From the NCBI GenBank assembly GCA_900320595.1, contig ONSW01000032.1:1-64000 (forward strand): a DNA stretch of 64,000 nucleotides, given 5' to 3'. The stretch is from an uncultured Eubacteriales bacterium (GTDB taxonomy: Bacteria; Bacillota; Clostridia; Oscillospirales; Oscillospiraceae). The translations under genes were made by a program, and so were the position numbers. Numbering within the stretch: the first letter of the stretch is position 1; each line of letters opens with the position of its first letter. Below the pieces are notes generated by a model that made no database searches, was not told the DNA's origin, and saw nothing but the letters and a program-made list of their open reading frames with translations. Of the stretch, positions 47,829 through 57,320 are shown piece after piece.

Positions 47829-50010
47829 ATGATGCGAAACAAACTGCCCGCCTCCTGGCAGGCCAAATGGATCGACCCGGAGCTGCCGCACGACAAAGAC
47901 GCGCGGCAGCCCGCCTCGGTCCTGCGCCGCCGCTTTACGGCGGAGGAGACGCAAAACGCGGTCCTTTACATCACCTGCCACGGCCTGTATGAGGCCGTGA
48001 TCAACGGCCGGCGCGTTGGCAAATTCGTGCTCGCGCCCGGGACGGGCTCCTATAAAAAGCGCCTCACGGTGCAGGCCTATGACGTTTCTGACCTCCTGCG
48101 CGCGGGCGGGAACGAGATCACCGTCACGCTCGGCGACGGCTGGTATCGCGGCAGCGTCGGCATCGACGGGCTGCGCAACTATTACGGCGAGGATCTCGCC
48201 CTGCTCTGCCAGCTTGAGATCGGCGGAAGACCGATCCTCTTAAGCGATGAGGCCTGGGAGGCCAGCCAGAGCGGGCCGGTGCGCGAAAACGATCTGCAGC
48301 AGGGCGAGACCTATGACGCCCGGCGCGAGGAGATCCGCGACTGGCACGGCGTGACCGTGCGGGACTTCGGCTATGAAAACCTTGCCCCGACCGAGAGCGT
48401 GCCGATCCTCGAGCAGGAGCGCTTTCCCGGCCGCCTTTTCACCGCGCCGAACGGCGAACGGGTGATCGACTTCGGCCAGAATCTCGCGGGCTATACGGAG
48501 ATCCGCATCCGTGCGAAGGCCGGTCAGAAGCTCACGCTCCGGCACGGCGAGACGCTGGACGAAAACGGCAACTTTACCCAAAAGAATTTTGATCCCGGCG
48601 ACCGCAACAAAAACGGCATTCCGCAGAAGCTCGTCTACATCTGCCGGGACGGAGAAAACGTCTACAAGCCGCACTTTGCGATCTTCGGCTTCCGCTATGC
48701 GAAGATCGAGACGGACGCCGACCTTTCCGAGGCGCAGTTCACGGCCGTCGCCGTCTATTCCGAGATGGCGCGGACCGGCTTTTTCGAATGCGGCAGCGCC
48801 GATGTGAACCGCCTTTTCCTCAACAGCCTGTGGAGCATGCGCTCGAATTTCTGCGACATCCCTACCGACTGCCCCACGCGCGAGCGCGCGGGCTGGACGG
48901 GCGACGCGGGCATTTTCGCCCCGACGGCGGTGTTTCTGGCCGACTGCGCGCCCGTCCTGCGCAAGTGGTTGGGCGAGTGCCGTCTCGAGCAGGGGGAGGA
49001 CGGACTGGTGCGCAACATCGCGCCCGTCAACGATACCGGGAGCATGATCTCCAACATGCTCCAGGGCTCGGCCGGCTGGGGCGACGCCTGCATCCTTGTT
49101 CCCTGGGCGCTGTACGAGGCGTACGGGGATAAAACGATCCTCGAAGAGAACTATGACATGATGTGCCGCTGGCTCGGCTTCGTGGAAAAGCGCGCGCAGA
49201 AGACCCGCCCGTACAACCTGCTCAATCCGTATCACAAATATCTGGTGGACGAGGGCTTCCATTTCGGCGAGTGGTGCCAGCCAGACGTGGACAACACCGC
49301 CGCCATGAAAAAGACGATGATGCTCGGCGCGCCCGAGGTGGCCACGGCCTATTACTTCCGCTCGGCCTCGCTGCTCTCGCGCATCGCCGGGATCCTGGGC
49401 AAAAACGGGGACGCGGAGCGCTTTGCCGCGATCGCGGAAAACGCGAAGAAGGCCTACCGTTACAGCTGCACCAAAAAGGGCAAAATCGTCTCCGACCGCC
49501 AGTGCGAATATGTCCGGCCTCTCGCCTTCGGCCTGCTGGACGGCGACGAGGTGCGCGCGGCGGCCGACGCGCTGAATGACCTGGTGGTGAAGAACGGCTA
49601 TCATCTGAACACCGGCTTCCTCTCCACCCCCGATCTCTGCCGCGTGCTGGCCGACAACGGCCACACGGACACGGCCTACCGGCTGCTGCTGCAGACCGGG
49701 TGCCCCGGCTGGCTCTATGCCGTTCAACCACTATTCCTACGGCGCGATCTCGGGCTGGCTCTTCTCCGGCGTGTGCGGCATCCGGCTTTCCGCCGGAAAG
49801 CTGACGATCCGGCCGCAGCCCGGCCGGGAGCTCGGCTATGCCAGGGCGGAATGGCGCTCGCCCGTCGGAAAGATCCGCAGCGCGTGGGAGTACTGCGAAG
49901 GAAAACTGGTCTTTGATTTTTCCGTCCCCGTCCCGGCGACGATCGAGCTGCCGGACGGAAGATCCTATACCGTACCGGAAGGAGAGCATCACGATGAAAT
50001 ACTATTGTAA
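47829..50010 (+). pseudogene. GH78 alpha-L-rhamnosidase, broken by an internal deletion
   Basis: The main frame (47829-49916) encodes the N-terminal beta domains (WQAKWIDPEL, GLYEAVINGRRVGKF, SYKKRLTVQAYDV), the conserved DCPTRERAGWTGDAGIF with the acidic catalytic region, and most of the (alpha/alpha)6 barrel to GCPGWLY near base 49718. It then runs out of the family pattern for 66 residues. The real C-terminal part, FNHYSYGAISGWLFSGVCGI, continues in another frame from 49717 to 50010. Between GWLY and FNHYSYG the family normally has the segment with GATTxWERW, which carries the proposed catalytic base. It is missing, so the enzyme should be inactive. Confidence 0.82.
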
Positions 50011-51793
50011 TCCGATCAACGTCAACTACCGTTACCAGTTCAACGCCGACCCCCGCCTGCACGGCAGACTGCAGATCTGCCGCGAGGCGGCCGACCCTTC
50101 GATGATCCTCTTCAAGGGGCGCTATTACATCTTCGCCTCGATGACGCTGGGCGTGTGGGTGTCGGACGATCTCATAAGCTGGGAGAACCGCCGGCTGCCG
50201 GAGGAGCTGCCGCTTTATGACTATGCCCCCGACGTGCGCGTGCTGGGCGAGTGGGTGTATTTCTGCGCCTCCAACCGCGACCACAACTGCGACCGCTGGC
50301 GCACAAAGGACATCCTGAACGGACCGTATGAAAAAATAGAGGGCAATTTCCCGTTCTGGGATCCTAACCTATTCCTCGATGACGACGGGCGCGTCTACTT
50401 CTACTGGGGCTGCTCGAACATCACGCCGATCTACGGCGTGGAGCTCGATCCGGAGACCATGCTGCCGAAAACCGAGCCGAAGGCGCTCGTCGAGGGTCAT
50501 CCTCTGGAGATCGGCTATGAGCGTTTCGGCGAGAACAACAGCATCCTCCCCGCCAGCGAGGAGGAGATCGACGCCAAGTACAAGGCCTTTCACGAGGCGC
50601 AGGGCATCCCCGAGAGCATGATCCCCGAGGAGGTCAAGCCGCTGATCCGCGGCATGTTCTCGAACAGACCCTACATCGAGGGCGCCTGGATGGACAAGCA
50701 CAACGGGAAATACTATCTCCAGTACGCCTGCCCCGGCGCCCAGTTCAACACCTATTCCGACGGCGTCTATGTGTCCGACAGTCCGCTCGGCGACTTTACG
50801 CTCGCTAAAAACAACCCCTATTCCTACAAGCCCGGCGGCTTCCTGCCCGGCGCGGGCCACGGCTCCACGATGGAGGATAAAAAGGGCAACCTCTGGCACA
50901 CGGCCACGATGCGCATTTCCGTCAACCACGATTTCGAGCGGCGCTGCGGTCTCTGGCCCGCGGGCTTTGACGCCGACGGCGAGCTTTTCTGCAACCAGCG
51001 CTACGGCGACTGGCCCATGGCCGTCTCCGGCGAGAAAGAAGACCCCTGGCGCGAGCCGGCATGGATGCTTTTAAGCGCGTCCAAAGCCGCGTCTGCCTCC
51101 TCCTGCCTGCCCGGGAACGAGCCGGAAAAGGCCACCGAGGAGAACGTCCGGACCTGGTGGCGCGCCGCTTCCGCCGATCGCAGCGAATGGCTTTGCGTCG
51201 ATCTCGGCAAGGCATTTGACGTGCACGCCGTGCAGATCAACTTTGCGGACGACAAAATTGATATCGCCTGCCCCGGCGAGATCCGCCCCGGATCGCAGGC
51301 GCGCTATATCGAGGAAGCCGACTATGTGACGCAGTGGAAGCTCGAGGGCAGCGTTGACGGCGAGAGCTGGTTTGTGATCGCGGACAAATCCGGCGCGCAG
51401 AGCGACCTCAGCCACGATCTCGTCATCTGCGAGGAGGGCTTCGCCGCGCGGTATCTGCGCCTGAGCGACATGGCCGTGCCCTATGGGCAGAATCCCTGCG
51501 TCTCCGGCCTGCGCGTCTTCGGTCTCGGCAGCGGCGAAAAGCCCACCGCGCCGCACGCCGCCGCCAGACGCGACGGAGATCTCGACATGCTCGTTAACAT
51601 CGCCGCGCAGACGGACGCCCTGGGCTACAACATCCTCTTCGGCAGCAGCCCGGAGAAGCTTTATCACAGCGCGATGGTTTTCGCCGCGGGCGAGCACCGC
51701 GTCGGCGCGCTGATCCGGGGGAGAGACTATTTCGTCCGCGTGGACGCGTTTAACGAAAACGGCATCACGGAAGGGAAGGTGTTTGCCCTGTGA
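49994..51793 (+). CDS. Glycoside hydrolase family 43 with F5/8-type (discoidin) domain
   Basis: This 599-residue protein starts with a five-bladed propeller. The expected catalytic residues are visible as the base Asp in CREAADPSMILF, Asp in WDPNLFLDDDGRVYFYWG and acid Glu in RPYIEGAWMDKHNGKYYLQY. Residues 365-520 resemble an F5/8 type C domain (EWLCVDLGKAFDVHAVQI, ARYLRLSDMAV), and a fibronectin-like tail ends the protein. Family members cut arabinose, xylose or galactose side chains. The ATG at 49994 follows AAGGAGAG and overlaps the GH78 remnant. Confidence 0.87.
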   Translation: MKYYCNPINVNYRYQFNADPRLHGRLQICREAADPSMILFKGRYYIFASMTLGVWVSDDLISWENRRLPEELPLYDYAPDVRVLGEWVYFCASNRDHNCDRWRTKDILNGPYEKIEGNFPFWDPNLFLDDDGRVYFYWGCSNITPIYGVELDPETMLPKTEPKALVEGHPLEIGYERFGENNSILPASEEEIDAKYKAFHEAQGIPESMIPEEVKPLIRGMFSNRPYIEGAWMDKHNGKYYLQYACPGAQFNTYSDGVYVSDSPLGDFTLAKNNPYSYKPGGFLPGAGHGSTMEDKKGNLWHTATMRISVNHDFERRCGLWPAGFDADGELFCNQRYGDWPMAVSGEKEDPWREPAWMLLSASKAASASSCLPGNEPEKATEENVRTWWRAASADRSEWLCVDLGKAFDVHAVQINFADDKIDIACPGEIRPGSQARYIEEADYVTQWKLEGSVDGESWFVIADKSGAQSDLSHDLVICEEGFAARYLRLSDMAVPYGQNPCVSGLRVFGLGSGEKPTAPHAAARRDGDLDMLVNIAAQTDALGYNILFGSSPEKLYHSAMVFAAGEHRVGALIRGRDYFVRVDAFNENGITEGKVFAL

Positions 51794-53439
51794 TCCCGCA
51801 CATCGAGAAAAAGAACGGCCTGCCGGTCCTGCTGGTCGAGGATAAGCCCTTTATCCTGCTCTCCGGCGAGGTGCACAATTCCGATTCCTCGTCCCCGGCC
51901 TATATGGAGGGCATCTGGGACATCGCCGAGAAGCTAGGCATGAACGCGCTGCTGCTCCCCGCGCCCTGGGATCTGATCGAGCCGGAGGAGGGAAAGTTCG
52001 ATTTCTCCCTGCCGCAGGCGCTGATCGACCAGGCGAGAGAGCGAAACATGCGCATCGTGTTTCTGTGGTTCGGCAGCTGGAAGAACGCCGAGTGCATGTA
52101 CGCCCCCGCCTGGGTCAAGCAGGACCTGGGACGCTTCCCCCGCGCTCAGATCGAAAAGGGCAAAAACAAAGCCGGGCGTCAGGTCTCCCCGACGATCCCG
52201 GTCAAGATGCCCTATACGACGCTGTCCTATCTCGGCGAAGAGACCCGGAAGGCGGACGCCAAAGCCTTTGCCGCCTTTATGGGCTTTTTGAAGGACTATG
52301 ACGAAAAGCGCCAGACCGTCGTCGCCGTCCAGGTCGAAAACGAGACCGGCCTTCTCGGCGCGGCGCGCGAGGTCTCCGACGAGGCCGACGCGCTCTTTGC
52401 CGCCCCGGTCCCGGCCGAATTTGCCGCGTATATGCGCGCGCATACCGACACCATGACCGACGAGATCCGCGCCGCCGTCCTCTCCGGAAAGGAAGAGGGG
52501 AGCTGGAGCGAGGTCTTCGGCACGGCCGCCGACGAGCTCTTCTCCGCCTATCACGTCGCGCGCTATGTAAACGCCGTGGCCGAGGCGGGCAAGAAGGTCT
52601 ACCCGCTGCCCATGAGCGCCAACTGCTGGCTCGACAAGGGCGGCGCGCCCGGCAGCTATCCCACCGGCGGACCGGTGTCCAAGGTGCACGAGGTCTGGGA
52701 TTTCTGTGCGCCGAACATCGACGTCTACTGCCCGGATATCTATGTGCCCCAGTTCAAGGCCGTCTGTGACGAGTTCACGCGCCGCGGCGGCGCGCTCTTC
52801 ATCCCGGAGAGCGCTACCCACAGCTACTGCGCCCCGCGCCTTGTCTACACGCTTGGCCGCCATCACGCCATGTGCTATTCGCCCTTCGGCTTTGATGACA
52901 TCGGCAAACCCTTTACCGCCGTGCAGGGCTTCCTCTTTGGCATGGACGTTTCCGATCCTGCGCTCAAAACGCCGCAGAACTTCGAGGAATACGGCGCATT
53001 CGGCCACATCCTGCGCGAGATGATGCCGATGCTCGCAGAGAGCTACGGCACGAAGCGGCTGCAGGCCGTCTCCGCCGAGACCGATCCCGTGATCCCCGCG
53101 CCGGACGGCAATCCCTTCGGCGCGATCCCGCCCACGATGAGCTTCGACGGCTTCCGTCTCAGCGTCCGCTTCCAGAGCCCGCTCAACCCCCGCGCCGACG
53201 GCGCGTGCCTGTGCCTTGCCGTCAGCGACAGCGAATGCTGGGTGGTCGGCAGCGCCTGCGGCCTGACCTTTACCTCCGCCGTCCCGGGAAAGCCGAACCT
53301 CGATCTGCTGCAGGTGGAGGAGGGACGCTTTGAAAACGGCGCGTGGATCCCCGGCCGCCGTCTTAACGGCGACGAGACTGCTAGCCTTTCGCTCGAAGCG
53401 CCTGCCGTGCTGCACATCAAATTCTTTACTTACGAATAA
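51790..53439 (+). CDS. GH35-like beta-galactosidase with DUF5597-type C-terminus
   Basis: This 549-residue TIM-barrel enzyme has GEVHNSDSSSPAYMEGIW near residues 27-44, LLLPAPWDLIEPEEGKFDF, the acid/base Glu in VAVQVENETGLLG, and a candidate nucleophile Glu in LFIPESATHSY. The carboxy-terminal beta domain (about residues 420-549) matches the DUF5597 type linked to bacterial GH35/GH42-like enzymes. GTG is the start and overlaps the GH43 stop by 4 bp. It is the last gene of the operon. Confidence 0.82.
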   Translation: MIPHIEKKNGLPVLLVEDKPFILLSGEVHNSDSSSPAYMEGIWDIAEKLGMNALLLPAPWDLIEPEEGKFDFSLPQALIDQARERNMRIVFLWFGSWKNAECMYAPAWVKQDLGRFPRAQIEKGKNKAGRQVSPTIPVKMPYTTLSYLGEETRKADAKAFAAFMGFLKDYDEKRQTVVAVQVENETGLLGAAREVSDEADALFAAPVPAEFAAYMRAHTDTMTDEIRAAVLSGKEEGSWSEVFGTAADELFSAYHVARYVNAVAEAGKKVYPLPMSANCWLDKGGAPGSYPTGGPVSKVHEVWDFCAPNIDVYCPDIYVPQFKAVCDEFTRRGGALFIPESATHSYCAPRLVYTLGRHHAMCYSPFGFDDIGKPFTAVQGFLFGMDVSDPALKTPQNFEEYGAFGHILREMMPMLAESYGTKRLQAVSAETDPVIPAPDGNPFGAIPPTMSFDGFRLSVRFQSPLNPRADGACLCLAVSDSECWVVGSACGLTFTSAVPGKPNLDLLQVEEGRFENGAWIPGRRLNGDETASLSLEAPAVLHIKFFTYE

Positions 53440-53453
53440 TCCGAAACGACATA

Positions 53454-53489
53454 AAAAACGCCGCTGTTTTTCAAAACAGCGGCGTTTTT
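53454..53489 (+). terminator. Terminator of the glycoside operon
   Basis: AAAAACGCCGCTGTTTT and AAAACAGCGGCGTTTTT form a near-perfect stem. The sequence also works for the convergent GH94 gene. Confidence 0.9.
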
Positions 53490-53507
53490 GCTGTATTGCA
53501 GCGGAAA

Positions 53508-55943
53508 TCAGCCCATGCGGACGAGGACGGAGACGGTCTTCCCCTCGCTCTGAACGGGAAGGACATTGCCCTCGACCGGCTCGCCGTCGAGCAGCACGGA
53601 GCGTACGCCCTTTTCCGCGCCGTCCGGGTTTTCCACCGTGATGCGGTAGAGCGCGCCGCGGTAGCGCCGCTCGACCGTGAAGCGGCGCAGCGAGGCGGGC
53701 ACGCAGGGGTCGATCTTCAAGCCGTCGAGCGTGGGCTGCACGCCCAGGATCGCCTGGGAAATGCTCAGGAAGGTCCAGGCGGCGGTGCCGGTGAGCCAGC
53801 TGTTCTTGCCCTCGCCGAAGCTCGCCGCGTCCTTTCCGGCGATCATCTGGCTGTACACATAGGGCTCGGTGCGGTGGATCTCGCTGATGTCCTCGATATA
53901 GGCGGGCGCCGTGCGGCGGTAGACCTCAAAGGCGCGCTCGCCGTGTCCGAGCTCGGCCTCGGCGCAGACGATCCAGGGGTTGTTGTGGCAGAAGATGCCC
54001 GCATTCTCCTTGTAGCCGGGGGGATAGCTCGAGATCTCGCCGAGCTCGAGATGATAGCGGGTATAGGGCGGCTGGAGCAGCACGATGCCGTAGCGGGTGT
54101 CGAGGTGCTCCTTTACGCTTGCAAGGGCTTTTGCAGCCTCGCCGCTCTCCTTGCCGATGCCGGCCATGACGCACATGCCCTGCGGCTCGATAAAGATCCT
54201 GCCCTCTTCGCATTCCTTGCCGCCCACGACATTTCCGAAGGCGTCATAGGCGCGGCGGAACCATTCGCCGTCCCAGCCGCTGTCGAGCACCGTGCGCTCC
54301 ATGGCGCGGACGGCCTCCTCGGCCTCCTCCGCCTCGGCGGCAAGACCGACGTGGCGGCAGATCTCCGCCCAGGCGCGGCCGTATTTGACGAACATGCCGG
54401 CGATGAACACGCTCTCGGCTACCGGGCCTTCGCTCGGCCCGGTGACCTGGAAGCTCTCGCCCGGCTGGGCGGAGAAGCAGTTGAGGTTCAAACAGTCGTT
54501 CCAGTCCGCCCGGCCGATCAGCGGCAGACCATGCGGCCCGAGATGCGTGCGGGTATAGCCGAAGCTGCGCCGCAGATGCTCGAGCAGCGGACGGGCAAGA
54601 GAGGGATCGTTGTCAAAAACGACGAGCTCGCCCAGGATGCTCCAGTCGCCGGTCTCACGCAGATAGGCGTCCGTCCCGGCGATCAGCCACAGCGGGTCGT
54701 CGTTGAAGCCGCTGCCCACGGCGAGGTTGCCTTTTTTCGTCAGCGGCTGATACTGGTGATAGGCGCTGCCGTCCGGGAACTGGGTGGCTGCGATGTCGAG
54801 GATGCGCTCGCGCGCACGCTCCGGGATCATGTGCACAAAGCCCAGCAGATCCTGGCACGAATCGCGGAAGCCCATCCCGCGCCCCATGCCGGACTCGAAA
54901 TAGCTGGCCGAGCGGCTCATGTTGAAGGTGACCATGCACTGGTACTGGTTCCATATGTTGACCATGCGGTCGAGCTTTTCCTCGCCGCTCTCCACCCGGT
55001 AGGCGCTAAGCAGCCTCTCCCAGTTTTCCTGCAGCGCGGCAAGGGCGGCGTCAAAGGCCTCATCTCCGGCATAGCGCGCGATCATCGCGCGGGCGCGGGC
55101 TTTGTTCACAACGCCGGGCGCTTCCCATTTTTCCTCCTGCGCATTTTCGATGTAGCCGAGACCGAAGATGACGCTCTCGCTCTGCCCGGGGAGCAGCGTG
55201 AAATCAAACTGCTCGGCCGCGACGGGCTGCCAGCCGTGGGCAACGCTGTTCGTGCAGCCGCCGCCGAAAACGGCCGCGGGACGGGCGGGGGAGCCGTAAA
55301 CGCCGATAAAGGCGTCGCGCGCGGTGTCAAAGGCACTGCACGGCCGGTCGGCCCAGAAAACGGCGTAATGGTCGCGCCGCTCGCGGTACTCGGTCTTGTG
55401 ATAGATCGCGCTGCCATCCACCTCGACCTCGCCGGTGGAGTAGTTGCGCTGGAAGTTGGAGCTGTCGTCCATCGCGTCCCAGAGACAGAATTCGAGATAA
55501 GAAAACGCCCTCACGGCTTTTTCTCTGTCGCTGCCGTTGTGCAGCGTCACGCGCATCAAAAGACAGTTGTCCCCGAGCGGGACGAACAGCTCCTGCCGGG
55601 CGCAAAGGCCGTCCTTCTCGCCCTCGATGACCGTATAGCCCAGTCCGTGGCGGCAGCTGTAGCGGTCAAGCTCCGTCTGCACGGGCTGCCAGCCGGGGTT
55701 CCAGACGCTCTCGCCGTCCTTGATATAAAGATGAAAGCCCTCGGAATCGAGCGGGCAGTTGTTGTAGCGATAGCGCGTCAGACGGCGCAGCCGCGCGTCG
55801 CGGTAAAACGCATAGCCGCCTGCCGTGTTGGAGCAGAGCGCGAAAAAGTCCTCGCTGCCGAGATAGTTGATCCAGGGCAGCGGCGTACGGGGCGTCGTGA
55901 TGACGTATTCTTTTCGTGCATCGTCAAAAAAACCGTACTGCAT
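53508..55943 (-). CDS. cbpA: Cellobiose phosphorylase (GH94)
   Basis: This cytoplasmic enzyme splits cellobiose with phosphate into glucose-1-phosphate and glucose, saving ATP. The 811 residues match clostridial cellobiose phosphorylases closely by memory, including [72 protein letters not shown] and [15 protein letters not shown]. The catalytic acid Asp is expected in [15 protein letters not shown]. The ATG at 55943 follows GGGAGAG; a longer frame has no site. The upstream operator at 55962-55976 matches that of the LacI gene. Confidence 0.94.
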   Translation of the reverse strand: MQYGFFDDARKEYVITTPRTPLPWINYLGSEDFFALCSNTAGGYAFYRDARLRRLTRYRYNNCPLDSEGFHLYIKDGESVWNPGWQPVQTELDRYSCRHGLGYTVIEGEKDGLCARQELFVPLGDNCLLMRVTLHNGSDREKAVRAFSYLEFCLWDAMDDSSNFQRNYSTGEVEVDGSAIYHKTEYRERRDHYAVFWADRPCSAFDTARDAFIGVYGSPARPAAVFGGGCTNSVAHGWQPVAAEQFDFTLLPGQSESVIFGLGYIENAQEEKWEAPGVVNKARARAMIARYAGDEAFDAALAALQENWERLLSAYRVESGEEKLDRMVNIWNQYQCMVTFNMSRSASYFESGMGRGMGFRDSCQDLLGFVHMIPERARERILDIAATQFPDGSAYHQYQPLTKKGNLAVGSGFNDDPLWLIAGTDAYLRETGDWSILGELVVFDNDPSLARPLLEHLRRSFGYTRTHLGPHGLPLIGRADWNDCLNLNCFSAQPGESFQVTGPSEGPVAESVFIAGMFVKYGRAWAEICRHVGLAAEAEEAEEAVRAMERTVLDSGWDGEWFRRAYDAFGNVVGGKECEEGRIFIEPQGMCVMAGIGKESGEAAKALASVKEHLDTRYGIVLLQPPYTRYHLELGEISSYPPGYKENAGIFCHNNPWIVCAEAELGHGERAFEVYRRTAPAYIEDISEIHRTEPYVYSQMIAGKDAASFGEGKNSWLTGTAAWTFLSISQAILGVQPTLDGLKIDPCVPASLRRFTVERRYRGALYRITVENPDGAEKGVRSVLLDGEPVEGNVLPVQSEGKTVSVLVRMG

Positions 55944-55961
55944 GGTTGACTCTCCCTCTTG

Positions 55962-56022
55962 TCGAAATCGTTTACGTTGCATTCCTGTTCAATAAAGTAA
56001 CGGATTCGCGCGGAAAATGCAA
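55962..56022 (-). promoter_or_regulatory. GH94 promoter and LacI-type operator
   Basis: Minus-strand -35 TTGCAT (56017-56022) and -10 TACTTT (55994-55999) are 17 bp apart. CGTAAACGATTTCGA (55962-55976 on the complement) follows the -10 box. It shares the core AAACGATT with the site at the LacI gene, so repression by roadblock is likely. Confidence 0.65.
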
Positions 56023-56178
56023 GGCCTTTTTCGCAAAAATTGGGGTATCTGCCCAATATTTTTCCGGCAACTGGCAATTACGAAAAAGATTAAGGGGCAA
56101 AATGACACAGTTTTTCGATACAAAACTGTACACAATTGCTAAAAATGTTTTTTGAAAGAATTTTTTAAAAAGCTAAGC

Positions 56179-56230
56179 TTGCATTTTCGGACGAAATGCG
56201 CTATTTTTGAGATACGAAAACGATTAAGCG
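56179..56230 (+). promoter_or_regulatory. LacI gene promoter and operator
   Basis: TTGCAT (56179-56184) and TATTTT (56202-56207) are separated by 17 bp. ACGAAAACGATTAAGCG (56214-56230) lies just downstream and shares AAACGATT with the GH94 operator. Both promoters also share TTGCATTTTC at the -35 box. The 300-bp divergent gap holds no gene. Confidence 0.65.
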
Positions 56231-56247
56231 CGAGGAGGCGTTGAACC

Positions 56248-57264
56248 GTGGTTTCGATGAAGGACATAGCGCAGGCCTGCGGCGTGTCCGTCGCCACGGT
56301 GAGCAAGGCGCTCAACGGCCAGCAGGATATTGGCAAGGAGACGCGTGAAAAGATCCGCCGCATCGCCGACGAGATGGGCTATATGACCAATGCCTCGGCC
56401 CGCGCGCTGAAAACCTCGCGCAGCTTCAACATCGGCGTTTTGTTCATCGACCCAAAGCAGGGCGGCCTTGCGCACGAATACTTCTCCTCCGTGCTCGACA
56501 GCATCCGGGTGGAGGCCGAGCGCTGCGGCTATGACATCACGTTCATCAACCGCAACGTTGCCAGAAAGCAGACCACCTACCTGCAGCATTGCCTCTACCG
56601 CGGCGTCGACGGCGTCGTGATCGCCTCGGTCGACTTTGACGATCCGATGGTATTGGAGCTGGTCCATTCCGGGCTGCCGGTCGTGACGATCGACCATATG
56701 TTCAACGGACGCATGGCGGTGATGAGCGACAACGTCGCCGGGATGGAGACACTGGTGCGCTACGTCGCCGGAAAGGGACACCGGCGTCTGGCCTTTATCC
56801 ACGGCGAGGAGACCACCGTTACCGACGGGCGGCTGACAGGCTTTTACCGGGCCTGTGAGGCGCTGGGGATAGAGGTGGACGAAAAGAACGTGATCCGCTG
56901 CGCCTACCACGATGTGGGACGCTGCTATGAAGCGACGAAGAAGCTCCTGGCCCTGCCCGACGGGCCGAGTTGCATCTTCTTCCCGGACGATTTTTCTTAC
57001 ATCGGCGGCTATAACGCGATCACAGAGGCGGGATTGAAGATCCCCGAAGATATTTCGGCCGTCGGCTATGACGGCATCCGGCTCGCTTCGGTCATGAGCC
57101 CGGCGCTCACGACCTGGCGGCAGAACACCGAGGACCTCGGCCGTGAGGCTTCGGCGCGGCTGATTGAGCTGATCGAGCATCCCAAGACCGCGCTGATCGA
57201 CCGTTATGTGGTCTCCGGCCGGCTGCTGGAGGGCAGCAGCGTGGCCGATCTTACAACCAGGTGA
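56248..57264 (+). CDS. LacI-family transcriptional regulator
   Basis: This 338-residue repressor has an N-terminal HTH MKDIAQACGVSVATVSKALN with a hinge ARALKTSRS near residue 52, followed by a periplasmic-binding-like effector domain (IGVLFIDPKQGGLAHEYFS, PDDFSYIGGYNAI, DISAVGYDGIRLA). The GTG at 56248 has GAGGAGG upstream; M4 is an alternative start. It most likely senses cellobiose or a related disaccharide, given the GH94, ABC importer and GH5 neighbours. Confidence 0.93.
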   Translation: MVSMKDIAQACGVSVATVSKALNGQQDIGKETREKIRRIADEMGYMTNASARALKTSRSFNIGVLFIDPKQGGLAHEYFSSVLDSIRVEAERCGYDITFINRNVARKQTTYLQHCLYRGVDGVVIASVDFDDPMVLELVHSGLPVVTIDHMFNGRMAVMSDNVAGMETLVRYVAGKGHRRLAFIHGEETTVTDGRLTGFYRACEALGIEVDEKNVIRCAYHDVGRCYEATKKLLALPDGPSCIFFPDDFSYIGGYNAITEAGLKIPEDISAVGYDGIRLASVMSPALTTWRQNTEDLGREASARLIELIEHPKTALIDRYVVSGRLLEGSSVADLTTR

Positions 57265-57294
57265 TTGGCGGGAAGAACCCGCAAAATATATAAT
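57265..57294 (+). promoter_or_regulatory. Promoter of the ABC importer genes
   Basis: TTGGCG and TATAAT are separated by 18 bp, 27 bp before the binding-protein gene. A small GCGGG/CCCGC hairpin lies within the spacer. Confidence 0.55.
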
Positions 57295-57320
57295 CACAAA
57301 ACAAAACAGGAGGATTCGAA

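Noticed and set aside
57271..57288. Riboswitch upstream of the binding-protein gene
   Set aside because: Only a small GCGGG/CCCGC hairpin is present in a 56-bp gap, too short for any known riboswitch aptamer.
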